Assembly (NCBI RefSeq): GCF_002979535.1
Contig: NZ_PCPB01000001.1
Location: 496,001-560,000 of the forward strand
DNA: 64,000 nucleotides
Source of the DNA: Brevundimonas sp. MYb52
GTDB lineage: Bacteria > Pseudomonadota > Alphaproteobacteria > Caulobacterales > Caulobacteraceae
Direction: 5' to 3'
Under the pieces are notes generated by a model that did not search any database, had not been told where the DNA came from, and was given only the letters and a program-made list of their open reading frames with translations. The position numbers and the translations under genes are program-made. How positions within the stretch are numbered: the first letter of the stretch is position 1; every line of letters starts with the position of its first letter. Of the stretch, positions 36,537 through 42,509 are shown one piece after another.

Positions 36537-37301
36537 TTGCAAGCGTTGCCGCAGTGGGCGGTGCGGATTCTGGAGGTCATCCTGATCAGTCCCCTGATCG
36601 ACAAGCTGTCGCGTCGAGATTCCATCTCTGACGAGGAAAAGGCCGTTCTGGCGGATGTGGTCGCGCCGCCGGTCACCCTGAAGGCCGGCGACAACATCGT
36701 CGAACAATATGATCGCCCGTCGCGCAGCACGCTTCTGCTCGAAGGCTTCGCGGCGCGATATGTCGTGCTGATGAACGGCGCGCGCCAGATCACGGAACTC
36801 AATGTCCCGGGCGACTTCGTCGATCTCCATAGCCTTCTCATGAGCCCGATGGATCATGGCGTGGTCTGTCTGACGGACTGCAAGGTGGGCTATTGCCCCC
36901 ATGAGGCCCTGCGTTTCATTTCCCAGACCCAACCCCACCTGACGCGCCTTCTGTGGTTGGAGACCCTCATCGACGCCGCCGTGCATCGCCAATGGCTGGC
37001 GGGCTTGGGGCGGCGCACGGCTTTCGAGCGGTTCGCCCACTTCCTGTGCGAGGTCTATCTTCGCCTGGCCTCCGTGGAGCGGGCGGAAGGACATCGGATG
37101 GAACTGCCTCTCAGCCAGGCCATCCTCGCCGACGTGCTTGGCCTCTCGGCCGTCCACGTCAACCGATCCGTGGCCCAGCTCCGCGCCGACGGCCTTGTCG
37201 AATGGAGCGGACGCAATATCAGGATCCTGGACTGGGACCGTCTGGTGCGGGTGGCGGAGTTCGATCCGACCTATCTGCGCCTGGGGCGCGATCCGGTCTG
37301 A
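36531..37301 (+). CDS. Crp/Fnr family regulator, second of three
   Basis: Up to 256 residues. The sensor roll includes VTLKAGDNIVEQYDRPSRST, LLEGFAARYVVLMNGARQIT and LNVPGDFVDLHSLLM; the HTH is LSQAILADVLGLSAVHVNRS, with the wing at LVEWSGRNIRILDWDRL. This is the common alphaproteobacterial Crp/Fnr class without the Fnr cysteine cluster. The frame opens at ATG 36531, but that lies inside an EcfG-type promoter. A GTG at 36561, or a CTG at 36582 behind GGAGG giving an N-terminus LISPLIDKL, are better starts if that promoter is used. Coordinates keep the longest form. Confidence 0.85.
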   Translation: MVLQALPQWAVRILEVILISPLIDKLSRRDSISDEEKAVLADVVAPPVTLKAGDNIVEQYDRPSRSTLLLEGFAARYVVLMNGARQITELNVPGDFVDLHSLLMSPMDHGVVCLTDCKVGYCPHEALRFISQTQPHLTRLLWLETLIDAAVHRQWLAGLGRRTAFERFAHFLCEVYLRLASVERAEGHRMELPLSQAILADVLGLSAVHVNRSVAQLRADGLVEWSGRNIRILDWDRLVRVAEFDPTYLRLGRDPV

Positions 37302-37320
37302 GCCTGTCCGGGCCGCAGCC

Positions 37321-37443
37321 TCAGTGACGCCCGGAGCGCCGGGGCCAATGGGGATGGGGCAGGCGTCGGGACGTCCGCATGGCGGGTGTCCGGCCCAGCA
37401 AGAAGGCGACGAGACGCCGCCAGAGCTCTTCAGGTCGAGGCAT
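37321..37443 (-). CDS. 40-residue basic protein with a strong ribosome site
   Basis: A short frame with GAGGAGG six bases before ATG 37443, the strongest Shine-Dalgarno match in this part of the island. The product starts MPRPEELWRRLVAFLLGRTP, an amphipathic helix with a hydrophobic face, then a basic, proline- and histidine-rich tail ending RSGRH. It ends 20 bases from the convergent Crp/Fnr gene stop. An AACCCATGT motif lies about 55-64 bases upstream. Family unknown; could be a regulatory peptide. Confidence 0.55.
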   Translation of the reverse strand: MPRPEELWRRLVAFLLGRTPAMRTSRRLPHPHWPRRSGRH

Positions 37444-37497
37444 GACCAGCCTCCTCGGCAAGGGCGCATTCTGATCCTGCTCCGGGCAAGATCAAAC

Positions 37498-37507
37498 AAC
37501 ATGGGTT
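37498..37507 (-). promoter_or_regulatory. AACCYATGT motif, copy 3
   Basis: AACCCATGTT on the minus strand, about 59 bases before the 40-residue gene. It runs into GGGTTAACCC (37503-37512), a perfect 10-base palindrome. Confidence 0.45.
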
Positions 37508-37562
37508 AACCCGGCCTCTGGCGGACGCGAGGTTCTCTCGTCCGCCGCGGCGAAGCCCGCCG

Positions 37563-38306
37563 TCAGAGGCTTGGACCGCAGTCGGCGCTCAGGTTGGCGG
37601 CCTGGGCCAGGCTCGTGAGGTTCTGCAGGACCGCCCGCCCGGCTCTGTAATCGACCAAGGCGTTGCGCCTGAGCTGCTGCAGGGTTCGGTTCATATGCAC
37701 GGCGCTGAGGCCCAGGATGTCCGCAAGAATATCCTGGGTCAGCGGCAGATGGAGCACCCCCGCCACGACGGGACCCAGACGCGCCTGGCGTTCGTGGAGC
37801 TCCAGCAGGAGATGGGCTGTGCGTTCGTAAGCGTTGAGCCGACCCAATCTTATGACCTGGCGCGCCATGCGCAGGCGTTCGGCCGTGCGGTAATGCCTCC
37901 AGGCTTCCAGCAGCGGCGGACTCTGCGTCCGCAGCTCGGACATGCCGGTCCAGAAGGCGGTGCCGTCGATCGTGACGACGTCCGTCAGGGCCCAGACCAG
38001 CATGTCGGTGTCGACCGCGCCGGATGCGACGATCATCTCGCCGGGCAGATTGAGGCCCACGATCTGGCGACGTCCGTCCTCCAGCATGGCGCCGCGTGCG
38101 GCCCAGCCCTTGAAGACCAGTCTGGCTTCATTGCGCTCCGGAGCCAGGATGACCGGGCTTCCCGCCGCATGGGTCTGCAGCACCCCGGTGAAGCAGTCCC
38201 GGATATAGGCGATGTCGTCGGCGCCAAGCGGCCCGAAACTGGACAGCATCCGCTCAAGCGACGCGGTGTGCCGGGTTTCGTGATGGGTTTCCGACTGATT
38301 CTTCAT
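37563..38306 (-). CDS. Crp/Fnr family regulator, third of three
   Basis: A 247-residue regulator of the same overall build as the second. The sensor part includes LERMLSSFGPLGADDIAYIR and RLVFKGWAARGAMLEDGRRQ, then VGLNLPGEMIVASG. The HTH is LTQDILADILGLSAVHMNRT, nearly the same recognition helix as the second regulator (LGLSAVHVNRS), so the two may bind related DNA sites. The Fnr cluster cysteines are absent. An AACCTATGT motif lies about 46 bases before the ATG. Its ribosome site is weak (TCTAAGGCC). Confidence 0.87.
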   Translation of the reverse strand: MKNQSETHHETRHTASLERMLSSFGPLGADDIAYIRDCFTGVLQTHAAGSPVILAPERNEARLVFKGWAARGAMLEDGRRQIVGLNLPGEMIVASGAVDTDMLVWALTDVVTIDGTAFWTGMSELRTQSPPLLEAWRHYRTAERLRMARQVIRLGRLNAYERTAHLLLELHERQARLGPVVAGVLHLPLTQDILADILGLSAVHMNRTLQQLRRNALVDYRAGRAVLQNLTSLAQAANLSADCGPSL

Positions 38307-38347
38307 GGCCTTAGACCAACAGCATGGCTTCGGCGTTTTTGTTCTTC

Positions 38348-38356
38348 ACATAGGTT
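38348..38356 (-). promoter_or_regulatory. AACCYATGT motif, copy 4
   Basis: AACCTATGT on the minus strand, 42-50 bases before the third Crp/Fnr gene. The 260 bases from 38307 to 38568 hold this motif and otherwise no gene or clear structure. Confidence 0.45.
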
Positions 38357-38568
38357 GGTTTCGCGCGACTTGGCGCGCGGTTCTGAAGGCCCCGGACCCG
38401 ATAGCCGGGCCCTCCTGTCTCAAGCGCATGTCGGCTCTTCGCGCCTCCGCGGTGAGACGGCGGGCAGGAAGACGGACGCCGCGACGTCTCCAGGGAGGGC
38501 CGCGGATTCCTGGCCGCCGTGTCCCCGAGGCGATCGGGAGGCGGCGCCGTCGGCGGCCAGGCTCTCCT

Positions 38569-38742
38569 TCAGGTGATCTTCTTGGCGGCTGCGAAGCCCA
38601 GGAAGAGGAAGATCACGAAGACGATCAATGCGAGGATGGCCAGGAATTTGGCGATCCCCGCTGCGGCGCCGGCGATCCCGCCGAACCCGAGAAGGCCAGC
38701 GACGATGGCGATGACCGCAAAGATAAGGGCCCATTTCAGCAT
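38569..38742 (-). CDS. DUF1328 small membrane protein (YtjA-like)
   Basis: A 57-residue protein with two hydrophobic helices ([20 protein letters not shown] and [19 protein letters not shown]) and the characteristic short basic end (AAAKKIT). DUF1328 proteins are small inner-membrane proteins induced by stress, with no known activity. The start at 38742 follows AAGGAG and gives the family length. A promoter with GGAAC-N17-CGTT spacing lies upstream. Confidence 0.88.
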   Translation of the reverse strand: MLKWALIFAVIAIVAGLLGFGGIAGAAAGIAKFLAILALIVFVIFLFLGFAAAKKIT

Positions 38743-38773
38743 ACGAATTCTCCTTAAGCGCCGGAGCCAGCCC

Positions 38774-38799
38774 AACGTCGCCCCGTCTCGCAGGGTTCC
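38774..38799 (-). promoter_or_regulatory. EcfG-type promoter of the DUF1328 gene
   Basis: GGAAC (38799-38795), 17 bases, CGTT (38777-38774): exact elements with a spacer one base longer than most copies here. About 30 bases before the ATG. Confidence 0.6.
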
Positions 38800-38806
38800 A
38801 GAGTTT

Positions 38807-38832
38807 GGCCCGGGGGCCGCGGGCCCCGGGCC
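38807..38832. other. GC-rich perfect hairpin
   Basis: GGCCCGGGG pairs with CCCCGGGCC around eight bases. It lies in the 380-base gap between the DUF1328 gene and the next plus-strand gene, without a T-run. It may insulate the divergent transcripts. Another GGAAC-N16-TGTT match at 38921-38945 is too far from a start to call. Confidence 0.4.
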
Positions 38833-39073
38833 TTGATCCCGACAATCCGGATTTCATGGCTCGAAGCGATCGATATCGGGAAAGCCCTGGGTCGGGTTCC
38901 CGACCCAGATGACCCGCGGTGGAACCGGCGCCAGGGCGGGCTGTTGGCCTCGATGAGGTCTCCCGGGGGGGAGGCCTGCTTGACGGCCCGGTTTGTCGTT
39001 CGCCCGCTGCGCGACAGATCGGGTCGCTTCAATCCGGCGAGGCTGCAGGTCCATCTGCTCGCGGGGGCGGCGA

Positions 39074-39098
39074 GGAACAGCCAGGCTGAGGCGGCGTT
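39074..39098 (+). promoter_or_regulatory. EcfG-type promoter of the TIGR02587/02588 operon
   Basis: GGAAC (39074-39078), 16 bases, CGTT (39095-39098): exact consensus. Transcription should start near 39105, which rules out the GTG at 39105 and supports the ATG at 39126. Confidence 0.75.
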
Positions 39099-39125
39099 GC
39101 CATAGTGAGCCGATTGAGAGGTCAC

Positions 39126-39422
39126 ATGATCCCCGAAGAAAGCCGTCGCCACGCCAAGGCCGCACAAGCCGTCCGGGAGGGGCGCCCTGTCGCTGCTCGT
39201 TATGTCCGGGGCGGAAGGCGCGGATCCCGGGTGCTCGCCATACTGGTCGCTTCCACGGCCGCCGTCGCCGTCCTGCTGCTCGCGATCTGGGCCGCAGCCA
39301 ATGGCGTCTTCATCAATCAGAATCCGACAGACGCCCAGCAAGCGGCTGACGCCCGAGCCTTCGACGAGGCAGGTCCGCCCGCGCCGGATGTTGCGACGGC
39401 TGCAGCGGCTGTCTCCGACTAG
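39126..39422 (+). CDS. Small single-span membrane protein, first gene of operon
   Basis: A 98-residue protein with a basic N-terminus (MIPEESRRHAKAAQAVREGR), one membrane span (VLAILVASTAAVAVLLLAIW) and an alanine-rich acidic C-terminus. GAGAGGTCAC precedes the ATG. It ends three bases before the TIGR02587 gene, so the two are certainly co-transcribed. Unknown family; its constant partner suggests a role in the same membrane complex. Confidence 0.65.
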   Translation: MIPEESRRHAKAAQAVREGRPVAARYVRGGRRGSRVLAILVASTAAVAVLLLAIWAAANGVFINQNPTDAQQAADARAFDEAGPPAPDVATAAAAVSD

Positions 39423-39425
39423 ACC

Positions 39426-40244
39426 ATGAGCGCCGTCGCCGCCCGCAAATCCCAGGAGGCGGACTATGTTCGCGACCTGGGCCGCGCTTTCGGCGGCGCG
39501 CTGTTGTTCAGCTTGCCGCTTCTCATGACGATGGAGATGTGGGCCCTGGGGCACGCCGCGACGCCCGAACGACGCCTGGCCTTTACCCTGGCGGCCTTGC
39601 CCGTGCTTTTCGGACTGGCCCACTATGCAGGTTTCTCCGCGCGTCGCGGGGCCTTGAACAATCTCCTCGATACCCTGACGGCGCTCGCGGTGGGCTTTGT
39701 CACGGCGGGCGGGCTCCTGGCCCTCTTCAATGTTCTGGACTGGAGCTCGCCGGCCTCAGCAGCCGGTCAGGTCTCGCTGCAAGCTGTACCGGCCGCGCTT
39801 GGTGCGCTCGTGGCCCGACGTCAGCTATCGAACGGAGGGGGAGAGGGTGACGAGGATCAGGCCTCCTATCCGGGCGAGCTTTTTCTCATGCTGGCCGGCG
39901 CCCTCTACTTCGCCATGAATGTGGCGCCGACGGAAGAAATGCGGCTGATCGCCTATCGCGCTACGCCCCTGGGTGCGCTTGGCGTCCTGCTCCTGTCCGT
40001 AGTTCTTCTGCATCTCATCGTTTTCGAGGCCGGCTTCGCCGGCCAGGAGGACAAGGAGTCGCCGCTGCGCGCCTTCATTGATTTCACTCTGCCAGGTTAC
40101 GCCCTCTGCCTCGTCGCCAGTTTCGCCATGCTGTGGACCTTCGGCGGCCTCGACGGCCATGGGCTCCAGTCGCTGGTCGCCAATGTCGTCATTCTCGCCT
40201 TTCCCGCCGCCATAGGCGCGGCGGCGGCGCGGCTTCTGGTCTAG
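39426..40244 (+). CDS. TIGR02587 family membrane protein
   Basis: A 272-residue inner-membrane protein with about seven helices. Characteristic segments are EADYVRDLGRAFGGALLFSL, PLLMTMEMWALGHAATPER, AALGALVARRQLS, ELFLMLAGALYFAMNVAPTE and EEMRLIA. The combination matches the TIGR02587 family, known from alphaproteobacteria and usually found beside a TIGR02588 gene, as here. No biochemical function is established for the family. The ATG follows within five bases of the previous stop. The EcfG promoter at 39074 would drive it. Confidence 0.85.
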   Translation: MSAVAARKSQEADYVRDLGRAFGGALLFSLPLLMTMEMWALGHAATPERRLAFTLAALPVLFGLAHYAGFSARRGALNNLLDTLTALAVGFVTAGGLLALFNVLDWSSPASAAGQVSLQAVPAALGALVARRQLSNGGGEGDEDQASYPGELFLMLAGALYFAMNVAPTEEMRLIAYRATPLGALGVLLLSVVLLHLIVFEAGFAGQEDKESPLRAFIDFTLPGYALCLVASFAMLWTFGGLDGHGLQSLVANVVILAFPAAIGAAAARLLV

Positions 40245-40246
40245 CC

Positions 40247-40630
40247 ATGTCCAGCCGCAGGCCATCTTCAAGCGCTTCGCAACCCTCGCGTCTTCAAGGC
40301 CTGTGCGCCCTGATCGGCCTGGCGGTGATCCTCGCCGCCATCGGGATTCTCGCGCGGGCCGTCGTGGTCGAGGCGAGGCCGCCTGACCTCATTGTCCAGG
40401 CAGAGTCGGTTCGAAGAGGCGCGGGCGGCTGGGTCCTGGAGGTGACCGTGGTGAACCGGGGCGACCTGACCGCTGCCGCCGTGGAGGTTGAAGGCGTGAG
40501 CGGGAGCGAAACAGCCAACGCCACGCTCGACTATGTGCCCGGTCATGGGAGCAAGGGTGCGGCCCTGGTCTTCACCGGGGACGAGCGCCCGCGTGCGGCC
40601 TTGCGCGTCCTCGGCTGGTCGAGCCCGTGA
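40247..40630 (+). CDS. TIGR02588 family protein
   Basis: A 127-residue membrane-anchored protein: a cytoplasmic polar start (SSRRPSSSASQPSRLQG), one span (LCALIGLAVILAAIGILARA) and a periplasmic beta-rich domain (PPDLIVQAESVRRGAGGWVL, VTVVNRGDLTAAAVEVEGV, LRVLGWSSP). This is the TIGR02588 pattern. It begins two bases after TIGR02587 stops. Function unknown; a joint envelope role with TIGR02587 is inferred from constant pairing. Confidence 0.83.
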   Translation: MSSRRPSSSASQPSRLQGLCALIGLAVILAAIGILARAVVVEARPPDLIVQAESVRRGAGGWVLEVTVVNRGDLTAAAVEVEGVSGSETANATLDYVPGHGSKGAALVFTGDERPRAALRVLGWSSP

Positions 40631-40829
40631 GGGCGAGCGCCGCCTTATCGCCTCGCTGAGGCGCGGCTGCCCTCCCGTCTCCCTTGTGTCGGGTAGAGGT
40701 CTCATCCCGCTCCAGGCCAGGCGTGGCGGCGATAGCGAGCGGTCAGGGCCATGAGGGGGGCGAAAGAGGGGGAACCCTCTTCCGGACGGGGGGCTTGTTT
40801 TTTCGCCATCACCAAAAAGGACAAGCCGA

Positions 40830-41177
40830 ATGACGAGAGCGATCATCGCCTTGGGCGCCACAGTATTCCTGCTGGCTGCCTGCGGAGACAACAAGGCGGA
40901 CGAGGGCCGTGTAGAAGGGCCGGTCGTGTCGGAATCCGAAGCCCCGCGCAATCCCGCCGTCGACACCGCGCCAGGCGGAGACGCGGCCCTGACGCCGGGC
41001 GCCAACTCCTTCACCGAAGCCCAGGCGCGCTCGGCGATCGAGAAGCAGGGCTATGCCGTGGTGGGGCCGATGAGCCAGGACGCCCAGGGCATCTGGAGCG
41101 CTACAGCGACGCGCAATGGCGCCGAGAGCAAGGTGTCGGTCGACTACAAGGGCGCGGTCAGCGCCTCCGCCAACTAA
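40830..41177 (+). CDS. Small lipoprotein with PepSY-like end
   Basis: A 115-residue protein. A signal peptide (MTRAIIALGATVFLLAAC) ends at lipobox LLAAC. After a polar linker, the C-terminal half (TEAQARSAIEKQGYAVVGPM, then GIWSATATRNGAESKVSVDY) looks like a single PepSY-type alpha/beta unit. GGACAAGCCGA before the ATG is a modest ribosome site. The 200 bases upstream hold no gene and no EcfG consensus. The next gene starts 26 bases after its stop. Confidence 0.72.
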   Translation: MTRAIIALGATVFLLAACGDNKADEGRVEGPVVSESEAPRNPAVDTAPGGDAALTPGANSFTEAQARSAIEKQGYAVVGPMSQDAQGIWSATATRNGAESKVSVDYKGAVSASAN

Positions 41178-41203
41178 GAAACAAGATAAAGAAGGAGCTT
41201 CAA

Positions 41204-41848
41204 ATGGCCGTAGTCACGCGACTTTTTGACAACCACAATGATGCGCTTGAGGCCGTGTCCGCCCTGGAGCGGGCCGGCGTCGAGTCCGACCGGATCAGCC
41301 TTATCTCCAATAATTCCGATAACTGGCATGACGGTCATGCCCATGCGGGAGACGGGCGCCGGTTCGGCGACATGAACGGCGACGGCGAGAATGACGTCGC
41401 CGAGGGAGCCGGGAAGGGCGCCGCGACCGGGGGCGTTCTGGGCGCCGGGGCGGGCGTGCTCGCGGGGCTGGGGATGCTGGCGATTCCTGGCCTGGGCCCC
41501 GTGGTCGCCGCCGGGTGGCTCGCTTCAACCGCCGTGGCTGCGGCGGCCGGCGCTGCGGTCGGCGGCGCCGCCGGCGGGTTGCTGGGCGCGTTGAAGGAGG
41601 CCGGTCATGACGAAGGCGAGGCCCAGGTCTACGCCGAAGGCGTCCGCCGCGGCGGGACCCTGGTGAGCGTCAGGACCGAGGAGTCTGATCGGGTCCGTAT
41701 CGAGACGCTTCTCAACGACCGGCGGGGGTTCGATTCCCTGTCGCGCGGCGCGGCCTACCGCGAGAACGGGTGGTCGGGGTTTGACGCGGCCGCTGAGCCC
41801 TGGAGCGCTGAGCAGATCGCCGAGGAAAGGGCGCGCTACAACCGATAG
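41204..41848 (+). CDS. General stress protein 17M-like glycine-zipper protein
   Basis: A 214-residue protein. The N-terminal part (MAVVTRLFDNHNDALEAVSA, LERAGVESDRISLISNN) has the general stress protein 17M/YflT fold. The middle is a glycine- and alanine-rich double zipper that can insert in membranes (AGAGVLAGLGMLAIPGLGPV, AAAAGAAVGGAAGGLLGALK). The C-terminal part again has the ferredoxin-like repeat end (YAEGVRRGGTLVSVRTEE). AAGGAG stands ten bases before ATG 41204. Function of the family is unknown; membrane stress adaptation is commonly proposed. Confidence 0.8.
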   Translation: MAVVTRLFDNHNDALEAVSALERAGVESDRISLISNNSDNWHDGHAHAGDGRRFGDMNGDGENDVAEGAGKGAATGGVLGAGAGVLAGLGMLAIPGLGPVVAAGWLASTAVAAAAGAAVGGAAGGLLGALKEAGHDEGEAQVYAEGVRRGGTLVSVRTEESDRVRIETLLNDRRGFDSLSRGAAYRENGWSGFDAAAEPWSAEQIAEERARYNR

Positions 41849-42010
41849 GGTTTGTGGAAAGCCCTGACCGATCGAACCTGGTGAGCGGTGATGCGCTGCT
41901 TCAGGATCGAGGCAGGCCCTCCGTCGCAAGACGGGGGGCCGGCTGCTGTAAACGCCCGGTCGCAATGCGCCTGCAAACGACCCTCGGACGTGGCTGACGG
42001 CCGCGCCCTT

Positions 42011-42035
42011 GGAACAGATCGCGACCCGCCTGGTT
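42011..42035 (+). promoter_or_regulatory. EcfG-type promoter before the TonB-like gene and kinase operon
   Basis: GGAAC (42011-42015), 16 bases, GGTT (42032-42035). The ATG at 42057 follows 21 bases later, behind GGAGG. Confidence 0.72.
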
Positions 42036-42056
42036 AAGGGAACGGAGGGTGTTGCA

Positions 42057-42362
42057 ATGATGATCCTGGCCTTGACCGCGGCCATCCTGTTGGATGCGTC
42101 GCCGAAGATCGACCGTCTCCCGAAGGATGAAAGACCCGTTGCGGCTGCGCAGCATGAGGCGCCGGCTCCGCTTCTGACTGTGGCGGTGACCCTGGAGTGC
42201 ACCGCGCGGGCTGCGGGGCGGGTGGAGGATTGCCGCGTCCTGGGCGAGACCCACCCGGGTCTCGGCTTCGGCGAGGCTGCCATCGCCCTGATGCGCGACG
42301 CCGAGGTTGAGCCGGGCCGCAAGGATTATCAGTTCGCCCGCACGATCCAGTTCACGCCCTGA
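42057..42362 (+). CDS. Small secreted protein with TonB-C-like domain
   Basis: A 101-residue protein with a short signal-like start (MMILALTAAILLDA) and a C-terminal domain resembling TonB C-terminal folds: TVAVTLECTARAAGRVEDCR, VLGETHPGLGFGEAAIALMR, AEVEPGRKDYQFARTIQF. Such solitary domains occur in periplasmic proteins of Caulobacterales. The start is placed after the EcfG-type promoter; ATGATG gives two adjacent starts behind GGAGG. The upstream in-frame ATG at 42009 precedes the promoter. Confidence 0.7.
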   Translation: MMILALTAAILLDASPKIDRLPKDERPVAAAQHEAPAPLLTVAVTLECTARAAGRVEDCRVLGETHPGLGFGEAAIALMRDAEVEPGRKDYQFARTIQFTP

Positions 42363-42509
42363 GGTGATTGTTTGCCGGCGTGCGCCGCTGGGGCGTGCGA
42401 CCGATGGCCTCGGCCCAGGCCGAGAAAAACCAGCACAGGTTATTGCGCTGACCGCTCCGCCCTCTAGGCAGGGAGGTTCCCCGTCGCTCCACCCGAGGTC
42501 AGACTGCTG

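Noticed and set aside
38833-39105. 90-codon plus-strand frame from TTG 38833
   Set aside because: No ribosome site, unremarkable composition, and it runs across an exact EcfG promoter for the next gene.
40751-41203. N-terminal extension of the 17M-like protein
   Set aside because: It overlaps the well-supported lipoprotein gene 40830-41177 in another frame; AAGGAG before ATG 41204 defines the true start.
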